Source: Neisseriaceae bacterium (GTDB lineage: Bacteria; Pseudomonadota; Gammaproteobacteria; Burkholderiales; Neisseriaceae). From it: DNA of 64,000 nucleotides. The notes beneath the pieces were generated by a model. The model saw nothing but the letters and a program-made list of their open reading frames with translations, was not told the origin of the DNA and ran no database searches. The first letter of the stretch is position 1. Every line of letters starts with the position of its first letter. This document shows positions 17,279 to 26,337 of this stretch, piece by piece. Location: contig CP046107.1 of NCBI GenBank assembly GCA_016864895.1, positions 1,247,741 through 1,311,740 of the forward strand. The letters run 5' to 3'. A program made the translations under genes and the position numbers.

Positions 17279-17500
17279 CATTTTTTTTAAGGCAATAATT
17301 TCCAGTGATCTAAAATATAGTTCTGGCAATTTTTGGATAAATAAAAGATTGTAAAACAGGATAAATATATATTAATTAATCAGATAAACTTTGTGTGCTT
17401 ACTTGCCTACGGTATTCTTGGGTAATCAACTACTATTGTGATTCTGTTTTTTTGCTTTTAACGTTAATATTCTTGTATAACCTATAAAAATATCTATTCA

Positions 17501-17875
17501 CTAGTCATCATAAAATTCGTCATCATAAGCATTATGATTTTTGTTTTGCACTGAAGTATTGACTGGTGTAGGGGTATCATCATTGATTTCTATGAATAAT
17601 GATTTATCGGTTTCATCAAGTGATAACAAAAATTCTTCAAACACATCTCCCAAACTTTTCTTATCAATAGTTTCATCCTCTAGATCAAATAAATCCAACA
17701 TGTACTTACCAATAATAGATCGTTTTTTATAGAGTTCCTTTCTTTTTCTAACACTTTCTTTTGTAGCTAAAATTTTTATTTGTTTTTCAATGTCTTTTTT
17801 TAAGTTTTTGTAATAATCTAAATCTTTTTTCACTCTTTGCTTTTTATTTATTTCTTTCTTTTGCATTTTTAGCAC
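17501..17875 (-). CDS. small coiled-coil protein, probable mobilization accessory (TraD/MobC-like)
   Basis: A 124-residue protein. The lysine-rich N-terminal coiled coil (residues 1-50, YYKNLKKDIEKQIKILATKE) is followed by RKELYKKRSIIGKYMLDLFD and an acidic tail. Small plasmid TraD-type mobilization proteins have the same layout (coiled coil, R-K-x-R-x-x-x-I-G, short tail) and are often divergent from a MobA/L relaxase, as here (relaxase fragment at 18659). Assignment is by pattern and context only. Its 5' end is copied in inverted, decayed form at 18848-18907. Confidence 0.45.
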   Translation of the reverse strand: MLKMQKKEINKKQRVKKDLDYYKNLKKDIEKQIKILATKESVRKRKELYKKRSIIGKYMLDLFDLEDETIDKKSLGDVFEEFLLSLDETDKSLFIEINDDTPTPVNTSVQNKNHNAYDDEFYDD

Positions 17876-17906
17876 CTTTTTCTGAAAAAATTAATTAAGA
17901 TAAGCT
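17850..17906 (-). repeat. inverted repeat, left arm (partner 18848-18907)
   Basis: Covers the upstream region and first codons of the gene ending at 17501. Its reverse complement (TAGCTTATCTTAATTAATTT, then TTTCAGAAAA and CAAAAGAAAGAA) recurs at 18848-18907 with few changes. Confidence 0.75.
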
Positions 17907-18658
17907 AATAACTAAGTTATTTATAATATTTTTTATATTTATATGTTTTAATACTTTAATCTTAAATAAAATATATTAAATAATATATAATATTGTTTAT
18001 TTAAAACTTTATTTTAACATTTTTGATTATCATTTAATTCAACTTAAATTAATTAAATTTCAAATATAAATATATTATCAAATATTTTTTTATTAATAGA
18101 AAATATATTTTTTCAATATTTTTATTAATTCATTTTTATAATAAAAAAAATACATATTTAATTTTAAATTAAATTATATTATTTATTATAAAATTAATTT
18201 AAATAAAATATAAATTATAAATAATTTATATTTCATATAATCCATTTCTAAAAAATAGATGAAGATATTATCTATATTCATTTTATGTTATTTAATAAAA
18301 TTTAATATTGATTAAATATAAAAAATCTAATCGCTATTTATTCTTATTAAGTGATATATAAATCTAAATTAATTAATTATTAAAATATAAAATTTAATTT
18401 TTGTAAAAATATTTTCTCAAATTTAAAAAATTGTAAAAATTTTATGTTTTTTATAAAAAAATAATTTTATAAGAAATATAAATTTTAATTTAATAAAACA
18501 TTTTCTATAGTAATAGGGATATATTTTGATATATATAAAAATATATATTAATAAAATTAATAATTAAAAATAATAATTATTATAAATTTAATTTAAATAT
18601 TAAAAATATTATATTTACATGTTATTATTTATATAAAAATAAAATTTAATAAAAAATT
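17907..18658. other. extremely AT-rich block between divergent mobilization genes (oriT candidate region)
   Basis: About 750 bp with hardly any G or C, far beyond the already AT-rich surroundings, and without ORFs. It lies between a TraD-like gene (leftward) and a relaxase N-terminal fragment (rightward), the usual location of oriT in MobA/L modules, and inside a pair of inverted repeats. No nick-site motif can be recognised by eye. Confidence 0.45.
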
Positions 18659-18850
18659 ATGTATAAATATATTTGTCAAATAAAAAATGGAAGTAAAAAT
18701 AAAGGTAATAGTTCTTATTCTAAATATTTATATCTATCTAAAATAGATGTTAAAAATAGAGAATTATTGATTATAGAATCAGTTAATATACCTATTTGGT
18801 CAAATGGAGATATCAAATATTTTTGGAAAACATTAGATCATTATAACTAG
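18659..18850 (+). pseudogene. MobA/MobL-type relaxase, N-terminal fragment
   Basis: 63 codons beginning MYKYICQIKNGSKNKGNSSY, then SKYLYLSKIDVKNRELLIIE and VNIPIWSNGDIKYFWKTLDH. The order strand, K-G-x-S-x-x-x-x-x-x-Y, then P-x-W-x-x-x-x-x-F/L-W matches the start of MobA/MobL relaxases (YH-x-K-x-x-x-R-G-x-G-x-S-A ... P-x-W ... LW). The catalytic three-histidine region is absent because the frame ends at TAG, where the inverted repeat begins. The fragment cannot act as a relaxase. Confidence 0.5.
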
Positions 18851-18907
18851 CTTATCTTAATTAATTTTTTCAGAAAAGGATACTAAAAATTCAAAAGAAA
18901 GAAGTAA
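18848..18907 (+). repeat. inverted repeat, right arm (partner 17850-17906)
   Basis: Contains a decayed copy of the start of the 17501-17875 gene: the ATG has become ATT and the frame closes soon after. The stop of the relaxase fragment lies at its first bases, so the repeat marks a rearrangement junction. Confidence 0.7.
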
Positions 18908-20056
18908 AATTATAGGATGCAGACATTGAACGATCATTATGGGTAATTATTATTTAATTTCTGGGTTAGTCTTAACTACTTGACATGAATAAATACTTTA
19001 TATAAGCAAGTCAGATTTTAAGCTTTTAGAATATAATCTATTAAAGGGACTATTGTCAGGTTCATTTTAATTATTGAGTGGTATAGTCTTATACCTTTGA
19101 AAAATAAAGAGAGATTTTTTAACAAATACTTCTGGAATGTTGGTTATCAAAAAAAATACAAAGATTAAAGATAACGATTTTAAATAAGCAGAAATTTTAG
19201 GTAGTATTTTCAAAATATCAGTTTCAATCAATACATGTATCAGTCCGGTATTTGACAATATAATTGTGGTTATATTTAAGGAGTATATTGATTGATATTA
19301 TTTTATAAAGTGCTTCTATTCCTTACATATATTCCTTACACATTATGTTAGATCAGTCTGTAATTTATTAATTGTCAATTTTATCTGTAGCACAAAGCTT
19401 TTAGCCCTCCAATATTTTTATCATTTAACAATGCTAACTCTCCCTATTCGACCCTTGTACTAGTTAATTCTAATCCGACTGTTGTTTTCCCAACAATATT
19501 GGTTGTATCTATATTTGCATTAAGAATAAAAACTATTATTGGTATATTGATAAGTAAGGAATTTAGTCAGCATCTAGAACAATCTTTTGGAAACCTCTAT
19601 TCAGTAGATCTTATTTCTCCCCTATAGTTTTCTAATTATTTACTATCCATATTCACCAAATTGTTACTCTAAGTAGGCGATTATATATGAAATATTTTTT
19701 TGCTCGAAAATCTTGCCCAAAAATTAATCAAAAATAATTTTTTATTATAAAACAATTGGCTGTAAATTTAAATTAAGCTTATATTAACAATTTTTGTGTA
19801 CAAACACATTCTACTAATTTGTGTTGTTGGACTAAGTCGATAAATAAACAATACTCTAAGAAATACAATAAACTATGAGTATAAAAAAAATATGAACTAT
19901 TTTTATTATTATAATTATAATCCCTAATTATTATCTCTTAGTCAAAAAATCTTTAATTATCAAAAAATTAATCAATAACAATTTATTTTATGCCAATACC
20001 AATAAGATTGTAGATATTTTTTTTTTAGGAGATCTTTTCCTGTAAAATAGAATAAT
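18908..20056. other. gene-poor stretch, no gene supported
   Basis: AT-rich sequence with stops in all frames. A 63-codon ORF near 19067-19258 shows no family pattern. Probably decayed plasmid sequence. Confidence 0.4.
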
Positions 20057-20301
20057 TTATTCCTCACTGAATAAGAATTTTCTTAAATTTTCTAATTTAT
20101 TTTGTTCGAAAAAATGAATAATATTTTGTTGTTTCTCTTGACTTAGCTCTGAAAAAATCCTCCTGAACTGGTAAATTTCAGGTTTAATTTTTCTAATCAA
20201 AATCTTAGTTTTTTTTTCTTCTCTTTCAGTATAAATTTTTCTTTTTCTTCTAGTTTTTTACGCAAAGTGTCTATTTGGTTTTTTAATGAATTATTGGCCA
20301 A
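20057..20301 (-). pseudogene. small coiled-coil gene with TTG start and A-run frameshift
   Basis: TTG at 20301-20299 is preceded at good distance by AGAGGAG, a strong ribosome site. The frame reads LANNSLKNQIDTLRKKLEEK and hits a stop just after an A9 run (plus-strand T run 20209-20217). With ten A the frame would continue as TKILIRKIKPEIYQFRRIFS and on to NIIHFFEQNKLENLRKFLFS, ending at TAA 20057, giving about 82 residues. The intact-looking downstream half argues for a recent one-base loss, slippage rescue or a sequencing error. It is a coiled-coil protein of unknown function just upstream of the secretion operon. Confidence 0.5.
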
Positions 20302-20597
20302 CGTTTTGCTCCTCTCATGTTATTATTTTGCACTTGGCTATTTTGTATTTTTTCTTAATTTTGATCAAGTTTTTTATTGATTTAGTTATATAACTATATA
20401 ATTTTATTATTTATTTTACGTAAATTTTTCCCAGTAGGCAATTCAAATAAAAGGCAAATTAAAATTTTTCATTGTACCAGATAGAATCAAAAAAATGTAA
20501 TAAGTATTTACGTAAAATAATTAAATGCAATAATGTATTATTGAGACGAATATGTATATTTCATATTTAGGAAATAATTGTTTACGTTAAGAAATTA

Positions 20598-21275
20598 ATG
20601 TTTACATTTTATAAATTTAATTATAGAATTAACTATAAGTTAACCTTCAACTATTTTTTAAATTATATGTTCTTATTTGAGCTGATCCATGAGTGTTCTC
20701 CAAAAGTTAATGTAGATACTATGTCTTCATTGATACAAACGGAAAGCTCTACTAATCCATATGCTATTGCGGAAATCCTACCAAATAAAAATGTTATTTC
20801 TCATAACCCAAAAAATAAATTGTCAGCTATCGAGATTATTAAAGATATTGAACGAAAGCAACACAATTATTCAGTGGGGATAGCGCAGATTAATAAGGTT
20901 AATTTTAAGAGATTTAATGTTTCTGGTATCGATTTATTGGATCCGTGTACTAATGTAAGAATTTCGCAACATATTTTGCAAGAATGTTATGTTAGATATA
21001 AAGATACTAATGATATGTTAAGTTGTTATTATTCTGGAAATAATAGATCTGGATATATTAAAGAGGGGCGTTCTGGTTCTTATGTTGAAAGAGTGCATAA
21101 TAATTTAATAAAGGTATCGAATAAAAATATATATGAGGTAGAAATTCCATCAATTAAAGGCAAAAAATATATTGATGGTAATAAAAAGATTAAAAAGAAT
21201 AATTTAAAAAAAAGTAATAAAGGGAGTCAGTCATATTTTATGAATATTAAATATGTGTCGAAACTTAATAAATAA
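20598..21275 (+). CDS. virB1: VirB1-like lytic transglycosylase
   Basis: A 225-residue protein at the head of the type IV secretion operon. The lysozyme-like SLT domain is seen as LIQTESSTNPYAIAEI (catalytic Glu in the Q-T-E-S-S motif), then HNYSVGIAQINKVNFKRFNV and LDPCTNVRISQHILQ, ending with LSCYYSGN. It opens peptidoglycan so that the apparatus can assemble. The N-terminus (MFTFYKFNYRINYK...) lacks an ordinary signal peptide; a start at the later ATG (MFLFELIHECSPK, about 20668) would fit the domain better. The C-terminal tail is lysine-rich. Confidence 0.88.
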   Translation: MFTFYKFNYRINYKLTFNYFLNYMFLFELIHECSPKVNVDTMSSLIQTESSTNPYAIAEILPNKNVISHNPKNKLSAIEIIKDIERKQHNYSVGIAQINKVNFKRFNVSGIDLLDPCTNVRISQHILQECYVRYKDTNDMLSCYYSGNNRSGYIKEGRSGSYVERVHNNLIKVSNKNIYEVEIPSIKGKKYIDGNKKIKKNNLKKSNKGSQSYFMNIKYVSKLNK

Positions 21276-21287
21276 GGGAGTAAGTAA

Positions 21288-21563
21288 ATGAATAACGTAA
21301 TAAGTAGAATAAATCTTGTTGTTTTAGGTTTTTTGTTAAGTGATTTTTGTTTAGCTGCAGGGTTAAATAAAGTTAACAAATTCTTGGAAAATCTTAATAC
21401 GGCTTTACATACCGTATCTATTGTTGCGGTGGTGACGGCTATTATGATTACTGGGTTTAAGACTATGTATAACAAAGAGTCCATTAGAGATTGTTCTGGT
21501 TGGATTATGGGTGCCGCATTAATTGCGGGAGCGGCAGAAATTGGTGCAATGTTACTAAAGTGA
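21288..21563 (+). CDS. virB2: VirB2-like major pilin
   Basis: A 91-residue protein with a signal peptide (INLVVLGFLLSDFCLAAG) and two hydrophobic segments (TVSIVAVVTAIMITGFKTMY and GWIMGAALIAGAAEIGAMLL), the usual VirB2 pilin layout. It would form the conjugative pilus. It begins 12 bp after virB1 and ends 1 bp before the next gene. Confidence 0.88.
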   Translation: MNNVISRINLVVLGFLLSDFCLAAGLNKVNKFLENLNTALHTVSIVAVVTAIMITGFKTMYNKESIRDCSGWIMGAALIAGAAEIGAMLLK

Positions 21564-21564
21564 T

Positions 21565-24414
21565 ATGAATAATAATATAAAAGTTAATCCAATATATAAA
21601 GCGATGGGGAAGACGGGTCAGTTGTTTGGTGTACCCTTTGCCCCTTTGTTTTTAACTTCTGCTGTTTTTTTGTTATTAGTAGTTTTTACTGGAGAGTGGT
21701 TGTATACCATAGGATTAATACCTATTTTTCTAATTTTAAAAGTTATTTCTAAAAATGATGACAAAGTTTTTAATAATATTTATTTAAAATATTTTTTTCT
21801 ATTTAAAACCATTGGAAGTAATCCTATGAGTGATAAATCCCCAATTCATAATTTTAATGATTTGCGTTCTGCCAAGAAAAAATTCAAAAGTTTAACTTTT
21901 TCACCTAATGTTTCTAGGAGGAAAAAAGCAAAAGAAAGTAAAACAAATTTAGATGATACTGGTTTAATCGATATTTCTAATCATTTACCTTATTCTACTC
22001 ATGTAACAGATTCTATTATTATGAATAAAGACGGTTCTTTAATGGTTATCTGGGAAACAGATGGAATCGATTTTTTAACTACCTCTGATAGGGATTTGGA
22101 TGATGAAAACGATCTCATCCAAAACATGATAAAGACCGTTGGTGCAAATGCTGATAATGTTACTTTTTACTATCACAAAGTCAAAGAAACAATCAAGATA
22201 CCTTTTAATAAAATGAGTGAGAATTGGTTGGCCAATATCATATACAAAAAATATGGTTCTTTCATTAAAGAGAAAAGATTTAAGAACAGTAAAATATATT
22301 TTTCCATGGTATGGCAACCCCTTTCTAATATAGAGAAAAGGAATTTCTTATCCAACAAAAAAGTTGTGTCTAATAGAAATATATATATCAAAAAATTTGA
22401 AGAATTAATTAAATTAGTATCATCGACATTTGATAGCCAATATGGAAAGTATTTGGGGACAAAACTTTTAAAAATGAGAGAACAGGGTGATGTTCTTACT
22501 TCGGATGCAGTTAACTTTATCCACTTTTTATTAACCGGTGAGCGACGTATTATTCAACTTGGCAGTGTGCCTATTTATAATTTGTTAGGGGATAAACGCT
22601 ATCATTTTTGCAATGATATATTAGAAATAAAAGGGATTAATTATCATTCTTATGCTAGAGAGGTTGAAATAAAGGATTACGGTAATATTTCTTATGCAGG
22701 AATGTATGATATTTTAAACTTAATTGAAGTAGATTTTGTGGCAACGCATTCTTTTTCATTGCTTAATGATAAAAAAGGTTTGTCTATTATCGAAGAGCAA
22801 GCCAAAAGACTTGTGTCTGGTAGAGACAAAGCAATTACACAACAAGAAGCGTTAAATGCTCTACAAGATGATTTATCGGGGGGTGATATTGCTGTTGGTA
22901 AAAGTCATACAACTTTTTTCATCCGAGCGAACACACTTGAACAATTACAAGAAAATGCTAATAAGGTAGTTACCGCATTACAAAAATTGGGTGTTGTGGC
23001 AACATTTTCCGATATTACTTTACCGAGTGCTTTCTTTGCTCAATTGCCGGCTAACGTTAATTATCGACCGCGTTTAACCGTTTTAACATCTAAAAATTTT
23101 GCTAATTTTTCTGATTTCCATGGATTTTATAGAGGGAAATCAACTGGCAATGCTTGGGGGGAGGCGGTTGTTTTGTTGCAAAATGCATTTGGTGAAGCAT
23201 TTTTCTTTAATTTTCACGAAGAAAATCCTGGTAATGATTTTGGTCAGATGACCGTAGCACATACTGGAATCTATGGTTCTATTGGTTCCGGTAAAACTTT
23301 GTTAATGTGTTTTTTGCTTGTGTTGTTACAAAGATTTGCTTTGCCGAATACTTTTCCACAAAAAGAAGTGAATAAAAAAGCTATTTTTGTGTTTTTGGAT
23401 AAAGATTATGGTGGGGAAGCGTGTATTAAGGGATTGGGTGGTAAGTATTTTAAAATTAAAAATGGAGAGCCCACAGGGTTTAATCCTTTTCAATTAGAGA
23501 ATAATGAGGGGAATCGAGAATTCTTATTTGTATTATTCAAATATATTATTCAGCTTAATGATAATACTTTCACTAGTGAGCATACTAGAGAACTAACCCA
23601 AGCGATTGCCTCTGTAATGGATTTAAGCAAAGAAGAGCGTATTTTTGGGGTCACTAGATTAGCAGAATTTTTGTCAACCTCAAGTAATGCAACAGAGATT
23701 GCTTGGGATCTATCTAATCGTTTAAGTCTTTGGACGGAAGGCCAAAAATATGGTTGGATTTTTGATAATAGATGTGATGAATTAGTATTTGATGAGCGTT
23801 TTATTAATTATGGTTTTGATGGTACTGAATTTTTGGATAACAAAGAAGTAACCAATGTTATTTCCTATTATTTATTACACCGTTTCCAATTATTGATGGA
23901 TGGAAAGAGATTTGTATTGTTTATTGATGAGTTTTGGAAGTGGATTAGAGGGGATATTTTTGCGGGATTTGTGTTTGATAAATTCAAAACGATTCGTAAA
24001 TTAAATGCTTTTATTGTCACGGGGACACAATCACCAAGTGATGTGCTTAAAAATGAGATTTCATCAGCGATTGTAGAACAAACAGAAACTAAAATATTTT
24101 TATCGAACAAAGACGCACTAGAAGCAGAATATTGTGGAACCAAATCATCAGATGATGATAAAGAAAAAACTCGGAATTTTGGTTGTTCTGAAAAGGAATT
24201 TCAATTAATTAAAAGTTTTAATCGCTCTAGTCGTCGGGCGTTAATTAAAAAAGGAAATAGCTCAACTATTGTGAATGTAGATTTTTCAATGTTAGGTGAT
24301 TACTTAAAATTGTTGTCAACTTCCAAAAACAGTTCTGAAGTTTTGGAACAAATGGAAGTTGGTATTTATAAAGATCCACGATTGTGGGTAGATGATTTTA
24401 TAAGGAGATCTTAA
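21565..24414 (+). CDS. virB4: VirB3-VirB4 fusion ATPase
   Basis: A 949-residue fusion. Residues 1-90 are VirB3-like (VNPIYKAMGKTGQLFGVPFA, two membrane segments). The rest is VirB4, the assembly ATPase of the secretion channel. Walker A is GSIGSGKTLLM near 570-580, and Walker B is FVLFIDEFWKWI near 780. The TGTQSPSD and SRRALIKKG blocks in the C-terminal part are typical. VirB3-VirB4 fusions are known in several proteobacterial systems. The stop overlaps the virB5 ATG (TAATG), which indicates translational coupling. Confidence 0.95.
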   Translation: MNNNIKVNPIYKAMGKTGQLFGVPFAPLFLTSAVFLLLVVFTGEWLYTIGLIPIFLILKVISKNDDKVFNNIYLKYFFLFKTIGSNPMSDKSPIHNFNDLRSAKKKFKSLTFSPNVSRRKKAKESKTNLDDTGLIDISNHLPYSTHVTDSIIMNKDGSLMVIWETDGIDFLTTSDRDLDDENDLIQNMIKTVGANADNVTFYYHKVKETIKIPFNKMSENWLANIIYKKYGSFIKEKRFKNSKIYFSMVWQPLSNIEKRNFLSNKKVVSNRNIYIKKFEELIKLVSSTFDSQYGKYLGTKLLKMREQGDVLTSDAVNFIHFLLTGERRIIQLGSVPIYNLLGDKRYHFCNDILEIKGINYHSYAREVEIKDYGNISYAGMYDILNLIEVDFVATHSFSLLNDKKGLSIIEEQAKRLVSGRDKAITQQEALNALQDDLSGGDIAVGKSHTTFFIRANTLEQLQENANKVVTALQKLGVVATFSDITLPSAFFAQLPANVNYRPRLTVLTSKNFANFSDFHGFYRGKSTGNAWGEAVVLLQNAFGEAFFFNFHEENPGNDFGQMTVAHTGIYGSIGSGKTLLMCFLLVLLQRFALPNTFPQKEVNKKAIFVFLDKDYGGEACIKGLGGKYFKIKNGEPTGFNPFQLENNEGNREFLFVLFKYIIQLNDNTFTSEHTRELTQAIASVMDLSKEERIFGVTRLAEFLSTSSNATEIAWDLSNRLSLWTEGQKYGWIFDNRCDELVFDERFINYGFDGTEFLDNKEVTNVISYYLLHRFQLLMDGKRFVLFIDEFWKWIRGDIFAGFVFDKFKTIRKLNAFIVTGTQSPSDVLKNEISSAIVEQTETKIFLSNKDALEAEYCGTKSSDDDKEKTRNFGCSEKEFQLIKSFNRSSRRALIKKGNSSTIVNVDFSMLGDYLKLLSTSKNSSEVLEQMEVGIYKDPRLWVDDFIRRS

Positions 24415-25091
24415 TGAAAAAAGTGGTGTTGTTGTTGGGATTATGTTTTACCTATTCCCCTTTATTGGCGTTTACAGATGGACCAGCTCAAGTACAAAGA
24501 CATGCACAGTTTTTGGAGTATTTGAAAAGATGGAATGAGCAATTTAAGTTTCATCAAAAACAAATAGAATCAGCGAAAGAGCAATTAAAATCGTTAACAG
24601 GTGTTAGGGATATTGAGACGGTTTTATCGGAAATTAAACGAGTTAAAGGTGGGTTTGAATCGTTGATTGATGAGGTTTCTAATGTCGATAACTTGTTAGA
24701 TCAAGGTTTTGGGAGTTTAGATCCAAAAACTAGACGTATATTCCAAAGACATGGTATCGGACAAAGTTGCCCTAAAAGAGATGATAGATTGAAGAGATTG
24801 TGCGAAGGTAGACTTGTGTTTGAAATTGGGAATATGACCGAGCAAGATAAGATATTAAAAGAAACCCAGCAATTAATCGAAAAATTAAACATATTGGCAG
24901 AAGGTTCAAAAAAGGCAAAAGATACCAAGGAAGCGTTGGATTATGCGAATCAAATCAATGCTACCCTTGCTATGTTACAAGCACAAGACATGCGTAACAA
25001 CTTCCGCAGACAAAATGAAGAACGAATAGAAAAGTTGGCTAGGAAAATAGAAGTAGAGATTGATTTTAAAAAGTTAACTGGTAATAAATAA
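24414..25091 (+). CDS. virB5: VirB5-like minor pilin
   Basis: A 225-residue secreted helical protein. Signal peptide VLLLGLCFTYSPLLAFTDGP; then long helices (LEYLKRWNEQFKFHQKQIES) and AQDMRNNFRRQNEERIEKL near the end, typical of VirB5. It caps the pilus tip and helps target contact. Oddly, its last residues VEIDFKKLTGNK recur at the end of the next gene (VEIDFKKLTGGK). Confidence 0.88.
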   Translation: MKKVVLLLGLCFTYSPLLAFTDGPAQVQRHAQFLEYLKRWNEQFKFHQKQIESAKEQLKSLTGVRDIETVLSEIKRVKGGFESLIDEVSNVDNLLDQGFGSLDPKTRRIFQRHGIGQSCPKRDDRLKRLCEGRLVFEIGNMTEQDKILKETQQLIEKLNILAEGSKKAKDTKEALDYANQINATLAMLQAQDMRNNFRRQNEERIEKLARKIEVEIDFKKLTGNK

Positions 25092-25112
25092 CGAAACGAA
25101 AGGAAAAAAATA

Positions 25113-25340
25113 ATGAAAAAAATAAGTTTTTTGTTGGTGATATGTACGTTAACAGCTTGTTCTACAAAAGAAAAAATATATACCGTAGAGGAATTTATGA
25201 AAGATGAGCCCCTTATGAAAAAAGTATTAAAAGAATGTTCTGAGATGAGTTTTAACGATCAAGATAATAGCACCAATTGTGCTAGAGCTAGAAAAGCACA
25301 AGTGGAAATAGATTTTAAAAAATTAACTGGAGGTAAATAA
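25113..25340 (+). CDS. EexN-like entry-exclusion lipoprotein
   Basis: A 75-residue lipoprotein with lipobox (LVICTLTACS) and a short mature part YTVEEFMKDEPLMKKVLKEC, then MSFNDQDNSTNCARARKAQ. This matches the EexN type (conserved V-x-x-F/Y-x-x-x-P-x-L-x-x-x-L-x-x-C and N-C-x-x-A), found between virB5 and virB6 in conjugative systems. EexN proteins limit entry of identical plasmids. Its C-terminus repeats that of VirB5. The stop overlaps the virB6 ATG. Confidence 0.8.
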   Translation: MKKISFLLVICTLTACSTKEKIYTVEEFMKDEPLMKKVLKECSEMSFNDQDNSTNCARARKAQVEIDFKKLTGGK

Positions 25341-26317
25341 TGTTTGTCTCATTACAAAATCAATTTGATTTAATGTTTCGTACGGGTTTGCAATCGCAAC
25401 ACGGTAAGATGATTTCTTTTGTAATGAGTGTTTTTATTATTAGTTGTATTTTGTGGATGACCTGTCAAGGCTTATTGGCTATGGCAGGGAAAACCGAAGA
25501 ACCGATCAAGGATACTGTGTTTAAAATAGGGTCTTTGATTATTATTTATGCTTTTGCCACTGAACCACAATGGTTAAATCTAATTGATGCGGTGGTTGAT
25601 GGCTTAAAATCCTCTTTGAGTATTGGCGATAGTAGTGCTTTAGGGGCTTTGGATGCTTTGATTAATAGTATAGAGAAAGAATTTGGTGAGGTAAAATCTA
25701 GAATATCTATAAGAGATCTTGGTCATGGATTTGGATTACTGTTTACTTTTGCATTAGAAAGTCTATCTGTTATTATTATTGCAGTAATAACAGCTATTCC
25801 TTTAATCGTTAATGAATTTACCTTAAAGTTTCTATTAGCCATTAGTCCATTATTTATCTTTTGTCTCTCCTTCCAAGTAATCCGTGGCATGTTTAATGCT
25901 TGGATGCAACTTGTGATTTCCTCAGTTTTGTATTTTGTGTTTTTAAATTTAATTATAGGTAATGCTATTCATTTTACTGATAAATTAAATTTAGGTACTA
26001 AGGAATCCATAGTTCATGGACTAAACATGCTTATTGCAAGTTTATTTATAGCCAAGATTATTGGTGTCTTAAAAGAAATATCCTCAAGTTTATCGAGTGT
26101 AACCGCAGATTCTATTGCTAGTGCGATAGGCACTAAAGCGGGTAATTTAGCCGCTAGAGGGACTATTAGAGGAACTATGGGTGCAGGTAAATTAGCTGGT
26201 AAAGGTGCAGCGTGGGCGAGTAGGGAAGTAGATGATAATTTGTTGGGTGGAAGAGGTCAAAAATATATTGTTAATCCACTTGTTAAAATGTTTAAGGATT
26301 ATTTTGGTAAGACATAA
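25340..26317 (+). CDS. virB6: VirB6-like inner-membrane channel protein
   Basis: A 325-residue polytopic membrane protein with about six hydrophobic stretches (ISFVMSVFIISCILWMTCQG; GLLFTFALESLSVIIIAVIT; FTLKFLLAISPLFIFCLSFQ, FNAWMQLVISSVLYFVFLNL, MLIASLFIAKIIGVL) and the conserved tryptophan in MFNAWMQ. It forms part of the DNA channel in the inner membrane. The C-terminus is soluble and glycine-rich. Overlaps the previous stop by one base. Confidence 0.92.
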   Translation: MFVSLQNQFDLMFRTGLQSQHGKMISFVMSVFIISCILWMTCQGLLAMAGKTEEPIKDTVFKIGSLIIIYAFATEPQWLNLIDAVVDGLKSSLSIGDSSALGALDALINSIEKEFGEVKSRISIRDLGHGFGLLFTFALESLSVIIIAVITAIPLIVNEFTLKFLLAISPLFIFCLSFQVIRGMFNAWMQLVISSVLYFVFLNLIIGNAIHFTDKLNLGTKESIVHGLNMLIASLFIAKIIGVLKEISSSLSSVTADSIASAIGTKAGNLAARGTIRGTMGAGKLAGKGAAWASREVDDNLLGGRGQKYIVNPLVKMFKDYFGKT

Positions 26318-26337
26318 AAAAAAGGGATAAAAAGGGT

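Noticed and set aside
19067..19258. 63-codon minus-strand ORF with a hydrophobic stretch
   Set aside because: Low-complexity, no ribosome site, no context. AT-rich DNA gives such hydrophobic ORFs by chance.
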